Assembly (NCBI GenBank): GCA_963210315.1
Contig: OY723255.1
Coordinates: 1,116,001 to 1,180,000, forward strand
Source: Rhynchopus euleeides
Lineage: Eukaryota > Euglenozoa > Diplonemea > Diplonemida > Diplonemidae
Direction: 5' to 3'
Length of the DNA stretch: 64,000 bases
Below, piece by piece: positions 21,466 to 31,992 of the stretch. Under the pieces are notes generated by a model. That model saw nothing but the letters and a program-made list of their open reading frames with translations. It was not told the DNA's origin and did not search any database. Both the position numbers and the translations under genes were made by a program. How positions within the stretch are numbered: position 1 is the first letter of the stretch; each line of letters starts with the position of its first letter.

Positions 21466-22644
21466 TCAGGGTGAAAAGGGAGACACAGCACACACAGCGA
21501 CAGAAGTGTTGTAGTGCGTTGGTGTGAAGACCCACCTCCCGCAGAGGCTCAGTGCAACAGCAGGACCCAGTGAGTCTACCATCCCCCGACACTCCCCTGT
21601 GCTGAGGCGGTACAGCTTGGTGGCGATCTGATCTTTCACAGCAACAACATCACCTGCCTGTGACACAGCAAGTGAGTTCGCAGCACTCGAAGAGAAGGGA
21701 TGGTCCAGTTGCACAGTACGCAGGCAGCTGAGGGTGGTTGTGCACCACACCTTGAGGGAGTGGTCGAAAGAGCACGACACCAGGTGCTGTTCGTCCTGAG
21801 TCAGGGCGAGGCCGCTTGTCCCACGAGTGTGTTCATCCAGGGTGTGTGTGAGTGTGAGGGTGTTGGTGTCCCACACACGGATGGTCTTGTCAGCTGACCC
21901 GCTGAAGATGCTCGTGCGTGACACAGTAATGCTGTAAACAGCATTGCTCGACACAGTTATGCCGAAAACAGCCTTGCTATGACCCCTCAGCACTGTGGCG
22001 CTCGGTGTGCCCTTCAAGTCCCACACACGCAGTTTGCCCTGCTGGTCTCCGGAAGCCAGACGTCCGCAGTGTGTCCACGCTACACACCTCACGATGCTCT
22101 TGGCATGTTCCAGAATGTGCACCTTCTCCCAGGTTGACGTCAGCCACACGCAGGTGATTCTGTCGGAAGAGCACGTCGCCAACTGCGCCCCAGAGACTGA
22201 GAACGCAGCGCGCCAAATATCGTTGTTGCTGTGTGTTAAGTCCGCCACCACAGCAGCGGTGGTGGTGTCAAACACAGTGAGGTGTCCTTTGCAGTAACCC
22301 ACAGCACACAGCTTCCCACACCTCGACAGTGTGATGCACCGTGTGTCCTCCTCATGATTAGTTGAGTAGACAGCAGGGGCCTTGACTGTGGGCCAGCGTG
22401 GGACGAGCTTGACAGCACCCCCGTCCTCCAGACCCGTGTCGGCAACACGCTCTTCATCGTCCAGCTCCTCCTCGGACCCTTCGATGTGTGCTGCCACGTT
22501 CTCAGCCTCACGGGATGCGTTGTTGATGGAACCCGGGAACATCTCCTCCAGCGCATCCGCCTTCAGCCCGACCACGGTCCCGCCTTCCGGAACTCCGACG
22601 ACACAGCTGTCACCGGTCCCGGCATGACGGACAGACACTTCCAT
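21466..22644 (-). CDS. Ubl-WD40 array protein with blade-5 insertion
   Basis: 392 residues, intact, ATG 22644. About 15 residues longer than the reference because of an internal duplication in blade 5 (ITVSSNAVY then SITVSRTSIFSG), two or three residues after the codon hit by the retroelement in two other paralogs. Blade loops: STNHEEDTRC, SNNDIWRAAF, LEHAKSIVRCVAW, TRGTSGLAL. The Ubl has the rare EGSEEE where others have EGCEEE. Twin of the gene at 34606-35784. Confidence 0.85.
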   Translation of the reverse strand: MEVSVRHAGTGDSCVVGVPEGGTVVGLKADALEEMFPGSINNASREAENVAAHIEGSEEELDDEERVADTGLEDGGAVKLVPRWPTVKAPAVYSTNHEEDTRCITLSRCGKLCAVGYCKGHLTVFDTTTAAVVADLTHSNNDIWRAAFSVSGAQLATCSSDRITCVWLTSTWEKVHILEHAKSIVRCVAWTHCGRLASGDQQGKLRVWDLKGTPSATVLRGHSKAVFGITVSSNAVYSITVSRTSIFSGSADKTIRVWDTNTLTLTHTLDEHTRGTSGLALTQDEQHLVSCSFDHSLKVWCTTTLSCLRTVQLDHPFSSSAANSLAVSQAGDVVAVKDQIATKLYRLSTGECRGMVDSLGPAVALSLCGRWVFTPTHYNTSVAVCAVSPFSP

Positions 22645-22926
22645 CTTGTTGATAGTGCTCTCTCCTGGGGAGTGTGGTGGTGTGGGGTGGTTGGGGAGGA
22701 GGGGTGTCGTGGTGGGGATGCCAGAGGATGGGGCTTGGGAGGGAGGGGAGGGGGTGTGGAGCAGTCTGCAGAGAGGGCACTGCTGTCAATCCACTTGCCT
22801 TCTTCACATATCAGATGCAACCGCACACAGCTGCCTCAGTGCTCCGGTCAGAGAGTGTTGCATTGCAAGGCAAGAAGGCAAAACGGTGCAATAGAAACGG
22901 AAAACACGGGGTGCTGAGGACTGCAC

Positions 22927-23332
22927 TCAGGGTGAAACAGAAGACACAGCACACACAGACACACCAGTGCGGTTTGTTGATGTGAAGACCCACCTCCCGC
23001 AGAGGCTGGTTGCAACATCACAACCATATGAGGGAATCCTCCCGAGACACTCACCTGTGCTGAGGCGGTAAAGCATGGTGGCGAAACCGAGGCTCGCGGC
23101 CACAACATCACCTGGTTGTGACCCAGCAAGTGAGTAGGAATAGTCGTCCAGTTGCACAGTACGCAGGCAGCTGAGGGTGGTCGTGCACCACACCTTGAGG
23201 GGCTTGTCGAAAGATCACGACACCAGGTGCTGCTCGTCCTGAGTCAGAGCGATGCCACTCACGTCCTGAGTGTGCTCATCCAGGGTGTGTGTGTGTGTGA
23301 GGGTGTTGATGTCCCACACACGGATGGTCTTG
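22927..23332 (-). pseudogene. C-terminal fragment of a Ubl-WD40 gene (twin of 14211-14616)
   Basis: Same breakpoint (GGTCTTG then CAAGAACAG) and the same internal stop as the fragment at 14211-14616. Together with the spacer before it, it shows that a block of at least ~750 bp was duplicated. Confidence 0.75.
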
Positions 23333-23395
23333 CAAGAACAGAACACGGTACAGGCAAGCACACAAGGGAGGGAAGCAGGTTCCGAGACACTGCAC

Positions 23396-24526
23396 TCAGG
23401 GTGAAACGGAAGACACAGCAGACACAGAGACTGAGGTGCGGTCGGCTGGTGTGAAGACCCACCTCCCGCAGGGGCTCAGTGCAACACCATTCCCATCTGT
23501 GCCCACCTCCCCCAGATACTCACCTGTGCTGAGGCGGTACAGAGTAGCGCTGATCCCCTCCTCCACCGCAACAACATCACCTGGCTGTGACACAGCAAGT
23601 GAGTGGGGATAGGAGTTGAGTTGCACAGTAAGCAGGCAGCTGCGGGTGGCTGTGCACCACACCTTGAGGGACTTGTCACCAGAGTATGACACCAGGTGCT
23701 GCTCGTCCTGAGTCAGGGCGAGGCCGCCCACGTCACGAGTGTGCTCATACAGGGTGTGTGTGTGTGTGAGGGTGTTGATGTCCCACACACGGATGGCCTT
23801 GTCCCATGACCCGCTGAAGATCCTCGTGCCCGACACAGCAATGCTGCCAACAGCCTTGCTGTGACCCTCCAGCACTGTGGCGCTCGGTGTGCCCTTCAAG
23901 TCCCACACATGCAGTTTGCCTTCGGAGCCTCCAGACACCAGGCGTCCGCAGTGTGTCCACGCTGCGCTGAACACGCTGGTGTTGTCATGGTCCAGAATGT
24001 GCACCTCCTCCCATGTTGCTGTCAGCCACACGCAGATGGTGCCGTCACGAGAGCACGTCGCCAACCACGTCCCACAGACAGAGAACGCAGGACACTCCGT
24101 ATCGGCGTCGCCGTGTGTTAAGTCCGCCACAACGACAGCGGTGGTGGTGTCGAATACAGTGATGTGTCCGTTGGCGTAACACACGGCACACAGCTTCCCA
24201 CACCTCGACAGTGTGACGCTCTGTATGCTCTCCCCATGCGCACTGTTGTAGACAGCGGGAGCCTTGACTGTGGGCCAGCGTGGGACGAGCTTGACAGCAC
24301 TCCCGTCCTCCAGACCCGTGTCGGCAACGCGCTCTTCATCGTCCAGCTCCTCCTCACACCCTTCGATGTGTGCTGCCACGCATGCAGCCTCACGGGATAC
24401 GTTGTTGATGGAACCCGGGAACATCTCCTCCAGCGCATCCGCCTTCAGCCCGACCACGGTCCCGCCTTCCGGAACTCCGATGACACAGCTGTCACCGGTC
24501 CCGGCATGACGGACAGACACTTCCAT
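23396..24526 (-). CDS. Ubl-WD40 array protein
   Basis: 376 residues, intact, ATG 24526, type 1 acceptor just upstream. AACVAAH-type Ubl. Loops: NSAHGESIQS, GYANG replaced by CYANG, GDADTECPAF, LDHDNTSVFSAAW, SKAVGSIAV, TRDVGGLAL, LNSYPHSLAV. The Cys-Ser pair before the last blades is changed (LVSYSGDKS). Blade 1 and 2 loops resemble the split gene at 18782-19445. Confidence 0.85.
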   Translation of the reverse strand: MEVSVRHAGTGDSCVIGVPEGGTVVGLKADALEEMFPGSINNVSREAACVAAHIEGCEEELDDEERVADTGLEDGSAVKLVPRWPTVKAPAVYNSAHGESIQSVTLSRCGKLCAVCYANGHITVFDTTTAVVVADLTHGDADTECPAFSVCGTWLATCSRDGTICVWLTATWEEVHILDHDNTSVFSAAWTHCGRLVSGGSEGKLHVWDLKGTPSATVLEGHSKAVGSIAVSGTRIFSGSWDKAIRVWDINTLTHTHTLYEHTRDVGGLALTQDEQHLVSYSGDKSLKVWCTATRSCLLTVQLNSYPHSLAVSQPGDVVAVEEGISATLYRLSTGEYLGEVGTDGNGVALSPCGRWVFTPADRTSVSVSAVSSVSP

Positions 24527-25122
24527 TCTAATGATGTTCCAGTATGCCTGGAGTGGGTGTGGTTGGGGAGGTGAGGTGTGTCGGGCGACGTCACAGGGCA
24601 GAGGGCATGTTGCGGGGTGGGGGCGAGTGTGGAGGGGAGGGTTGCCTGCACAGAGTCAGGGCGGGGAAGCATGTCGGATGCCACCTCACTGCTGGCTCTG
24701 ACTTCGGTTCCTGGTTGCTTGGTGGCCGCTCAGGGCTGCAGGGCGAAAAATCGTCTCTGACAAAATACCTCAGTCCGCAGTCCCAGCTGAACACCCACGT
24801 GTTGAAGCAAGTCTTACAGGGGGCCTTCGCTCAGAAATACAGATAAGCGAGGACAGCAGTGCTCCGAGTTGACATGAGGTGCGCCTTGCATGGCAGGGTG
24901 ACATGCACGTCACATGCATGTGTTTCTTGCCGATAGGAGCTTGCTAGTCGGGAAGTATGGTAAGCGGTGACGAATCTTCTTCGACCCACTGAACAGGCTG
25001 CAAGTTACGTGCCACATCAGCAACAGCTGTGTTGCATTGGTGGGGGTGGGTGGGGACAGGCCGGAACACACCGACCTGCAACGGACATCTAATCCACCCC
25101 TCCCCTCCCCCCAGCCTCAGGC
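24527..25122. other. Intergenic region, no gene seen
   Basis: 24540-24740 nearly repeats 12240-12440 (spacer upstream of the reference gene). 24890-24980 has a diverged match to 12490-12570. Nothing else recognised. Confidence 0.55.
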
Positions 25123-27012
25123 TCAACCCAAGAGCCCCATCTCTGCCAAGTCGGCATCGCTCGGAAGCTGCAGCGCCGCCTGCAAAGCGCCACCAGGCCC
25201 ACCACTCCCACAGGCACACAGCCTCCTGAACAGAGGCACCTTCGCCCCACACCCAGCCTGCACCACCCGCGGATCCCCTTGGGGCCCATAGAAGCACACA
25301 CGCGAGAAGACACCCTGTGCTGGCGCAGCACCCCCCACACCGCCGCCACCGCCACCCCGCCCCGCCTCGCGAGAGAGCAAGCTCTCCAAGGCTGGTGTGG
25401 TGCCCAGCTCCCAGGGGGCACAGCCTCCGGCACAGCCGCCGAAAGCAATGGCGAGTTCGGTGCAGGGGTTGGGGTTGGGCTTGGGGTTAGGACTGGCCCC
25501 GCCGCTCCCGCCAGCAGCATGCTGCAGCCCTTCCTGGCATCGGAGGGACAGCGTTGCGCAGGCCGCTTGGCAGGAGGTGCCGGGTGGGGCGACAGTCGTG
25601 GTGGTGGCGGCGGCGGTGGTGCTGCTTGCGGAGCCTGGATTCCTTTCACCACCACCCAGCCCAGCCACGTCTGCGACTGCCCACCACCTGCTGTGTGGAG
25701 CGCCAAAACCTAGGAGGCTGCTGTTGCGTCTCCCGGGTGGCAGATCCCGGAGCACGGCGGCTGTGTCACGGGGCGACACCCATGGCAGCGCCAGCAACGC
25801 CGGCGCCGGGAAACCCGGCAGGCCGGCACCAACCCCCACTGGGGGCAACACCGCCGCTGCACCCCACGTCAGCCACGGGGGCAGCAGCGCCAGGGTGCTG
25901 CCACCACCACCACCACCACCACCACCACCCCCTCCCCCTTCACTCCCCAAAAGGCCCGCCAACAGCAGAGACTCGGCAGCGTCAGACAGCAGGCGGGAAA
26001 CCACTGCCTCGAGGGGGCTGCCCAACACCCCCTCCTGCTCCTCCTCCCTCTCCTCCCCCACCGCGTCTCTGCTCCCGCCGCCCTCCGCCTCGGCAGCGCC
26101 AGCGGCAGAATCCGCCGCAGCAGCGGCGCGCGCAACACGCCCCATCAGAGACCCGGCCTGCCTGGCGAGGCGTTCCGTCGCATTCCGGAGGGCGGTGCGC
26201 CCCCTCGACCCCGGGGATGTCGGCAGCACCACAATGAGCTTTGCCGAGAGGTGCGCCCCCCAGGCGGGGTCGGGCCCAGGGGGGGTGTCGGTGGCGCAGC
26301 CGGCAGGGGATGGAGGGGCTGCTGATGCCGATGCGAGAGAGGCCCAGGTGCGGAGGAGGGGGTGCCGGGGGTGCAGCAGCGAGGCTGCCTCGGCGAGCGC
26401 CGCCGCGCCGCAGCGGGGTGCGGCTCCGCCGCCGCCCGACTCCGCCATCCGCCGCAGCGGTTTGGGTCTGGATTTGGATTTGGATTTGGATTTGGAGTTG
26501 CCTCCGCCCCCCAACCCCTCCTCCACTACACCCCACCGCGCCAGCTCCCCATACGACGGACACTCCCACCCAGGCATCGCGCAGGGCGACGATGCTGCCA
26601 GAATCAGCGGCGCGGTGGAGGGATTCCCCCCTTCTTCCTCCTCCTCCTCATCCTCATCCCCCCGGCGGTGCGCCTGGTGGCGGGGGTGCCGAAAGCCGCG
26701 CTTCTCCCGCGAGGCAGCCCACGCGGCATAACCCCCCCGCGTGCTGCGGTGCAGCGCGAGCCAAAACTTTTCGGGGCGAGCCGCGGCGGGGCAGCGTGGT
26801 GGCTTCTCCCCGCTGCCCACACCTCCCCCCCCGCGCTGTGCCTGCGGCAGCACCTCCCCTGCCCCGACTGCGACTGCTCGGAGCAGGTCAACGGGGAGGG
26901 GCTCCGCCCCCTCGCCCCCAGGAGGCTCACCCCACGAGGCGAGCGGGGCGAGCGGAGGCATGCCCAGCAGGGCGGGGTCGAGCAGGAGGAGCCCCCCAGC
27001 CCCTGTCGCCAT
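25123..27012 (-). CDS. Large Cys-rich protein, possibly glycosyltransferase-related
   Basis: 629 residues in the clear open frame. The N-terminal part is Gly/Ala/Ser-rich with an acidic run (~120-127) and a GGGGGGGG tract. The last ~150 residues form a Cys-rich region: TSCQAACATLSLRCQEGL, CTELAIAFGGCAGGC, RVCFYGPQGDP, QAGCGAKVPLFRRLCAC. The Cys spacing resembles the C-terminal Cys-rich region of MGAT5-type (GT18) N-acetylglucosaminyltransferases; this is pattern recognition only. Upstream, one base out of frame across a seven-G run (27017-27023), an open frame reads ATIATVVTSHRDADHAVVLG and CICDLPLHG, like the first strand region of nucleotide-sugar transferases, so the true gene may reach ~27,470. 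The only non-WD40 host gene inside the array. Confidence 0.55.
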   Translation of the reverse strand: MATGAGGLLLLDPALLGMPPLAPLASWGEPPGGEGAEPLPVDLLRAVAVGAGEVLPQAQRGGGGVGSGEKPPRCPAAARPEKFWLALHRSTRGGYAAWAASREKRGFRHPRHQAHRRGDEDEEEEEEGGNPSTAPLILAASSPCAMPGWECPSYGELARWGVVEEGLGGGGNSKSKSKSKSRPKPLRRMAESGGGGAAPRCGAAALAEAASLLHPRHPLLRTWASLASASAAPPSPAGCATDTPPGPDPAWGAHLSAKLIVVLPTSPGSRGRTALRNATERLARQAGSLMGRVARAAAAADSAAGAAEAEGGGSRDAVGEEREEEQEGVLGSPLEAVVSRLLSDAAESLLLAGLLGSEGGGGGGGGGGGGGSTLALLPPWLTWGAAAVLPPVGVGAGLPGFPAPALLALPWVSPRDTAAVLRDLPPGRRNSSLLGFGAPHSRWWAVADVAGLGGGERNPGSASSTTAAATTTTVAPPGTSCQAACATLSLRCQEGLQHAAGGSGGASPNPKPNPNPCTELAIAFGGCAGGCAPWELGTTPALESLLSREAGRGGGGGGVGGAAPAQGVFSRVCFYGPQGDPRVVQAGCGAKVPLFRRLCACGSGGPGGALQAALQLPSDADLAEMGLLG

Positions 27013-27639
27013 CTCGCCCCCCCGTCCCCCCTCGGGCCCACCACGCCAGCACGGCGACCCGCGTGAGGGTGTGGTGGGAGATTGTGGCGGCAGCGCGCGA
27101 CGCAGGGCCTCTGGGCATGGCGTGGCATGGAGGACTCATAGAGGGGGGCAGCAGAGGCGGGGCGCTGCGGACTGCCCAGCCGCTGCGGCGGAGCAGCGCC
27201 GCGGTGTGGGGTGGGGGGAAGGGAGGGGGGGTGTCGGTGTCGCTGCTGCTGCTCCCATGCAGCGGCAGGTCACATATGCACATGGCAGGTGGTGGGGTCG
27301 GGTTACGGAGCAGGAGTGACGTCCCGAGCACTACGGCGTGGTCGGCATCGCGGTGCGATGTGACAACAGTGGCGATGGTGGCGTGGGGTGTGCTGGCGTG
27401 GGGAGGGGTGCTGTGTGGCGTACCACGGCGTCTGCTCTGCTTTCCGGTTTCCACCCACCACACCGACACACACACCTCACATCACATAGCAGCAGCCCCT
27501 CCCCACTGAGGCCTGCAGGCACATGTGGTCAGCAGCACACGTGAGTCCCAAGAGAGCAAGGCTTGCAAAACCGGGGGTAAAAAACTGTACCCCTTTGCGG
27601 CAAGCACAAGGCAGGGAACAGGGTGACGAGACACAGCAC
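27013..27639. other. Possible 5' extension of the Cys-rich gene, then spacer
   Basis: 27013-27470 is open in one minus-strand frame (see the gene at 25123-27012). 27453-27640 is repeated at 50963-51150, in both cases just after the 3' end of one of the two long-loop WD40 genes, so the duplicated block included that gene and its 3' flank. Confidence 0.45.
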
Positions 27640-28776
27640 TCAGGGTGAACAGGAAGACACAGCACACACAGTGACAGAAGTGTCGTCTGTTGGTGTGAAG
27701 ACCCACCTCCCGCAGGGGCTGAGGGCAACATCACGCCCGTAAGATTCCACCTCCCCCAGACGCTCACCTGTGCTGAGGCGGTACAGTGTGGTGTACACCC
27801 CGCTCACTGCAACAACATCACCTGGCTGTGACACAGCAAGTGCGTAAAGGCGTTCCACTTGCACAGTACGCAGGCAGCTGAGGGTGGTTGTGCACCACAC
27901 CTTGAGAGAGGCATCGGTAGAGCACGACACCAGCTGCTGCTCGTCCTGAGTCAGGGCGAGGCCGCTCACCCCGCCGAGACTGGTCGACCAAGGAGTGTGG
28001 TCATCCAGGGTGTGTGTGTGTGTGAGGGTGTTGATGTCCCACACACGGATAGTCTTGTCCCATGACCCGCTGAAGATCCTCGTGCTCGACACAGCAATGC
28101 CGTGAACAGCATCGCGATGACCCTCCAGTACTGTGGGGCTCGGTGTGCCCTTCAAGTCCCACACAAGCAGGTTGGCGCAGGCTCCGATCACCAGACGTCC
28201 GCAGTGTGTCCACGCTGCACGGAAAACTGAGCTGCCTTGTTCCAGCATGTACACCTTCTCCCAGGTTGCTGTCAGCCACACGCAGATGTCGTCAAAAGAG
28301 CACGTCGCCAACCACGTCCCACAGACTGAGAACGCAGCGCACCAAATATCGTCGTAGCCGTGTGTTAAGTTCGCCACCACAGCAGCGGTGCTGGTGTCAA
28401 ACACAGTGACGCATCCGCTCTCGTCGCCCACAGCACACAGCTTCCCACACCTCGACAGTGTGATGCTCTGTATGATGTCCCCGTCATGCGGAGGTGAGTA
28501 GACAGCAGGGGCCTTGACGATGGGCCAGCGTGGGACGAGCTTGACAGCACCCCCGTCCTCCAGACCCGTGTCGGCAACGCGCTCTTCATCGTCCAGCTCC
28601 TCCTCACACCCTTCGATGTGTGCTGCCACGTTTTCAGCCTCACGGGATGCGTTGTTGATGGAACCCGGGAACATCTCCTCCAGCGCATCCGCCTTCAGCC
28701 CGACCACGGTCCCGCCTTCCGGAACTCCGACGACACAGCTGTCACCGGTCCCGGCATGACGGACACATACTTCCAT
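27640..28776 (-). CDS. Ubl-WD40 array protein, long blade-6 loop
   Basis: 378 residues from ATG 28776 (MEVCVRHAG). An in-frame extension to 28884 is rejected because it does not align to any paralog. Differs by an expanded loop DDHTPWSTSLGGVSGLAL in blade 6, shared only with the gene at 51151-52284, by GDESGCV in blade 1 and by a short blade 2 (CSFDDICVW) and blade 4 (GACANLLVWD). Intact. Confidence 0.85.
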   Translation of the reverse strand: MEVCVRHAGTGDSCVVGVPEGGTVVGLKADALEEMFPGSINNASREAENVAAHIEGCEEELDDEERVADTGLEDGGAVKLVPRWPIVKAPAVYSPPHDGDIIQSITLSRCGKLCAVGDESGCVTVFDTSTAAVVANLTHGYDDIWCAAFSVCGTWLATCSFDDICVWLTATWEKVYMLEQGSSVFRAAWTHCGRLVIGACANLLVWDLKGTPSPTVLEGHRDAVHGIAVSSTRIFSGSWDKTIRVWDINTLTHTHTLDDHTPWSTSLGGVSGLALTQDEQQLVSCSTDASLKVWCTTTLSCLRTVQVERLYALAVSQPGDVVAVSGVYTTLYRLSTGERLGEVESYGRDVALSPCGRWVFTPTDDTSVTVCAVSSCSP

Positions 28777-29257
28777 GGATGGGTCACGTTTTGCTACCCC
28801 TTGCGGAAACAAACAGCAAAGCCTTCCTGGTGTGTGTGGCGGTGTGCAGTGTCCGCATGACGCAGATGGGGGCAAGAAGCTCAACTGGGGGGCGGGGTGG
28901 TAGAAAGGGGAAGGGGGGTGGAGCTGCCTGCAGGGAGAGCACTGCTGTCAATCCATTTGACTTCTTCTCATCTCAGACGCAACCGCACAGCTGCCCCAAA
29001 ACAGAGGGAGAGGCAAGCAGGCAAGAGGTGCAAAAAGGCAAAAAGATAAGGCGTTGTTTGTGCGCCAAGCCCCGGTGAACAAACCTCACGTGTTTTGTCT
29101 GCTGAAGGTTGGTGTGAATGTGCGCACAGTCATAGCAACAAGGCAAGGTAGATTGTGTTTGTCACCCAAAGCGCTGCCAACTATCTTTTTCACTGTGACA
29201 AGCTTCTTGCTGTGTGCGAAAAACAACGGAGGGGGCAAGGCAAAAGAGACACTGCAC
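28777..29257. other. Intergenic spacer
   Basis: Contains the array box near 28930-29000. The stretch 29000-29230 matches nothing else I noticed. No coding region. Confidence 0.5.
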
Positions 29258-30212
29258 TCAGGGTGAAAGGGAAGACACAGCACGCACAGAGACAGAAACG
29301 CTCTTCGTTATTGTGAAGACCCACCTCCCGCAGGGGCTCAGTGCGACACCGTTCCCTTCTGCGTCGACCTTCCACCACCAGGTGCTGCTCGTCCTGAGTC
29401 AGGGCGAGGCCGGAAATATATCCAGTGTGGCCATCCAGGGCGTGTGAGAGTGTGAGGGTGTTGATGTCCCACACACGGATGGTCTTGTCACGTGACCCAC
29501 TCAAGATCCTCGTGCCCGACACAGCAATGCTGTCAACAGTATCGCTGCGACCCTCCAGCACTGTGGCGCTCGGTGTGCCCTTCAAGTCCCACACACGCAG
29601 TTTGCCTTCGTGGTCTCCCGACACCAGACGTCCGCAGTGTGTCCACGCTGCGCTGAACACGCTGGTGGTGTCATGGTTCAGCATGCACACCTCCTCCCAG
29701 GTTGCTGTCAGCCACACGCAGATGGTGCCGTCATCAGAGCACGTCGCCAACCACGTCCCACAGACAGAGAACGCAGGACAATCCGTATCGTAGTCGCCGT
29801 GCGTGAAGACCGCCACCACATCAGCGGTGCTGGTGTCAAACACAGTGATGTGTCCGTTGTGGTATGCCACAGCACACAGCTTCCCACACCTCGACAGTGT
29901 GATGCTGCGTATGATCCCCCCATGCGCACTGTTGTAGACAGCGGGGGCCTTGACTGTGGGCCAGCGTGGGACGAGCTTGACAGCACCCCCGTCCTCCAGA
30001 CCCGTGTCGGCAACGCGCTGTGCATCGTCCAGCTCCTCCTCACACCCTTCGATGTGTGCTGCCACGTTTTCAGCCTCACGGGATGCGTTGTTGATGGAAC
30101 CCGGGAACATCTCCTCCAGCGCATCCGCCTTCAGCCCGACCACGGTCCCGCCTTCCGGAACTCCGACGACACAGCTGTCACCGGTCCCGCTGTGACGCAC
30201 AGTCACATCCAT
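29258..30212 (-). pseudogene. Ubl-WD40 array member with internal deletion
   Basis: ATG 30212 (MDVTVRHSGTG), AENVAAH and DDAQRVADTG form of the Ubl. Normal through blade 6 (GYISGLALTQDEQHLV), then joined out of frame to the final strand region (CVFPFTLSAV is the out-of-frame reading of the usual end) at about 29372. Roughly 200 bp covering blade 7 and part of 6 are missing relative to intact copies. The open frame runs on to 29190. Confidence 0.75.
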
Positions 30213-30857
30213 GAGTTGGTTACACCTGTTATACCGTAGTGTTGTGTCTCGGATCCGTCCACCCCTTTGGCGACCAGCTGGTAAGCTCTTCTGGAGAGTG
30301 GTGGTAGTGGTGGGTGCAGTGCGACTGGCCCCCCGTTGCCCGACACAGAACGCCAACATGCCCCCCTCGAAGGGAACGGCTGATAATGTGGACCCCAGAG
30401 GGCAGGGCAACAGCACTACAGGCCGTTGTTTTGAACGTGAACACTGATAATTGCATGCTTCGATTGGGGCCCTTATCGTGCTGACCAGCACAAGGAAGGC
30501 AGGTGTGAATCCGAGAGATGGAAAGCCAGGCAGCGACGCCGAGAGGTGGGGGGGGGGGCATGGGGTCAATTGCTTTGTTATGCTTATCCACATCCATCAC
30601 TATTGACACCCCAAGCAGTGCCTCCTCTGCTCGAGGGTTGCAGGGGGTGGGGTGGGCGGAGGGGAGGCTAGAGGCGGCAGGGAGGGGTCCGGCAGACACC
30701 CTGCACACACCTGTCGGCACGCAACCCACCCTACCCACACCCGACAGTCTTCACAAACGGCCAGCCACAGCACACACTGCCGTCTCCAACCCCCGACGCA
30801 CATGAAGCAGAACACCCGACAGCACAAAAGCAGGGAACAGGTTCCGAGACACAGCAC
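30213..30857. other. Intergenic spacer, no gene seen
   Basis: No array box recognised; one G-run at ~30548-30558. Part of it (30715-30745) resembles 50598-50635 (GCACGCAACCCACCCTACCC), suggesting shared ancestry of the two spacers. Confidence 0.45.
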
Positions 30858-31992
30858 TCAGGGTGAAGCGGAAGACACAGCACACACAGAGACTGAAGTC
30901 TTGTTGTTCGTTGTTGTGAAGACCCACCTTCCGCAGAGGCTGAGTGCAACACCCACACCGTCTGTTTCCACCTTCCCCAGACGCTCTCCTGTGCTGAGGC
31001 GGTACAGTGTGGTGGTGTCACTGTGAGTCTCCACCGCAACAACATCACCTGGCTGTGACACAGCAAGTGCGTAGGGATAGTCGTCCAGCTGCAGTACGCA
31101 GGCAGCTGAGGGTGGTTGTGCACCACACCTTGAGTGACTGGTCGTCAGAGCACGACACCAGGTGCTGCTCGTCCTGAGTCAGGGCGACGTCGCTCACCCA
31201 ATCACTGTGCTCATCCAGGGTGTGTGTGTGTGTGAGGGTGTTGATGTCCCACACACGGATGCTGCTGTCTCTTGACACGCTGAAGATCTTCGTGCCCAAC
31301 ACAGCAATGCTGAAAACAGCCTTGCTGTGACCCTCCAGCACTGTGGCGCTCGGTGTGCCCTTCAAGTCCCACACACGCGCTTTGCCTGATTGGTCTCCGG
31401 ACACCAGACGTCCGCAGTGTGTCCACGCTGCACTGTACACCTCGGTGCTGTTGTGGTCCAGCATGCACACCTCCTCCCAAGTTGAAGTCAGCCACACGCA
31501 GATGGTGCCGTGCTCAGAGCACGTTGCCAACCACGTCCCACAGACAGAGAACGCTGTGCAATATAAACGATTGATACCGTGTGTTAAGTCCGCCACCACA
31601 GCAGCGGTGGTGGTGTCAAACACAGTGATGTGTCCGTTGTAGTAACCCACAGCACACAGCGTGCCACACCTCGACAGTGCGATGTGGCACACCCTGCCGC
31701 GATGCGTCGATGAGTAGACTGCGGGAACCTTGACTGTGGGCCAGCGTGGGACGAGCTTGACAGCACCCCCGTCCTCCAGACCCGTGTCGGCAACGCGCTC
31801 TTCATCGTCCAGCTCCTCCTCACACCCTTCGATGTGTGCTGCCATGTTCTCAGCCTCACGGGATGCGTTGTTGATGGAACCCGGGAACATCTCCTCCAGC
31901 GCATCCGCCTTCAGCCCGACCACGGTCCCGCCCTCCGGCACTCCGATGACACAGCTGTCCCCGGTCCCGGCATGACGAACTGACACTTCCAT
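30858..31992 (-). pseudogene. Ubl-WD40 array member with one 2-base frameshift
   Basis: ATG 31992, type 1 acceptor. In frame through SCLRT; then CCAGCTGCAGTACG at ~31086-31099 lacks the two bases CA present in the CCAGTTGCACAGTACG of other copies, so the final blade (QPGDVVAVETHSD to AVSSASP) lies in another frame. All else is normal, so this could be a very recent pseudogene or a sequence error. Loops: SSTHRGRVCH, GINRLYCTAF, LDHNSTEVYSAAW, SDWVSDVAL. Confidence 0.75.

Noticed and set aside
25397-26731. 444-residue plus-strand frame opposite the Cys-rich gene
   Set aside because: A low-complexity Ser/Pro/Ala reading expected antisense to a GC-rich gene; no domain, while the minus frame has ordered Cys motifs.
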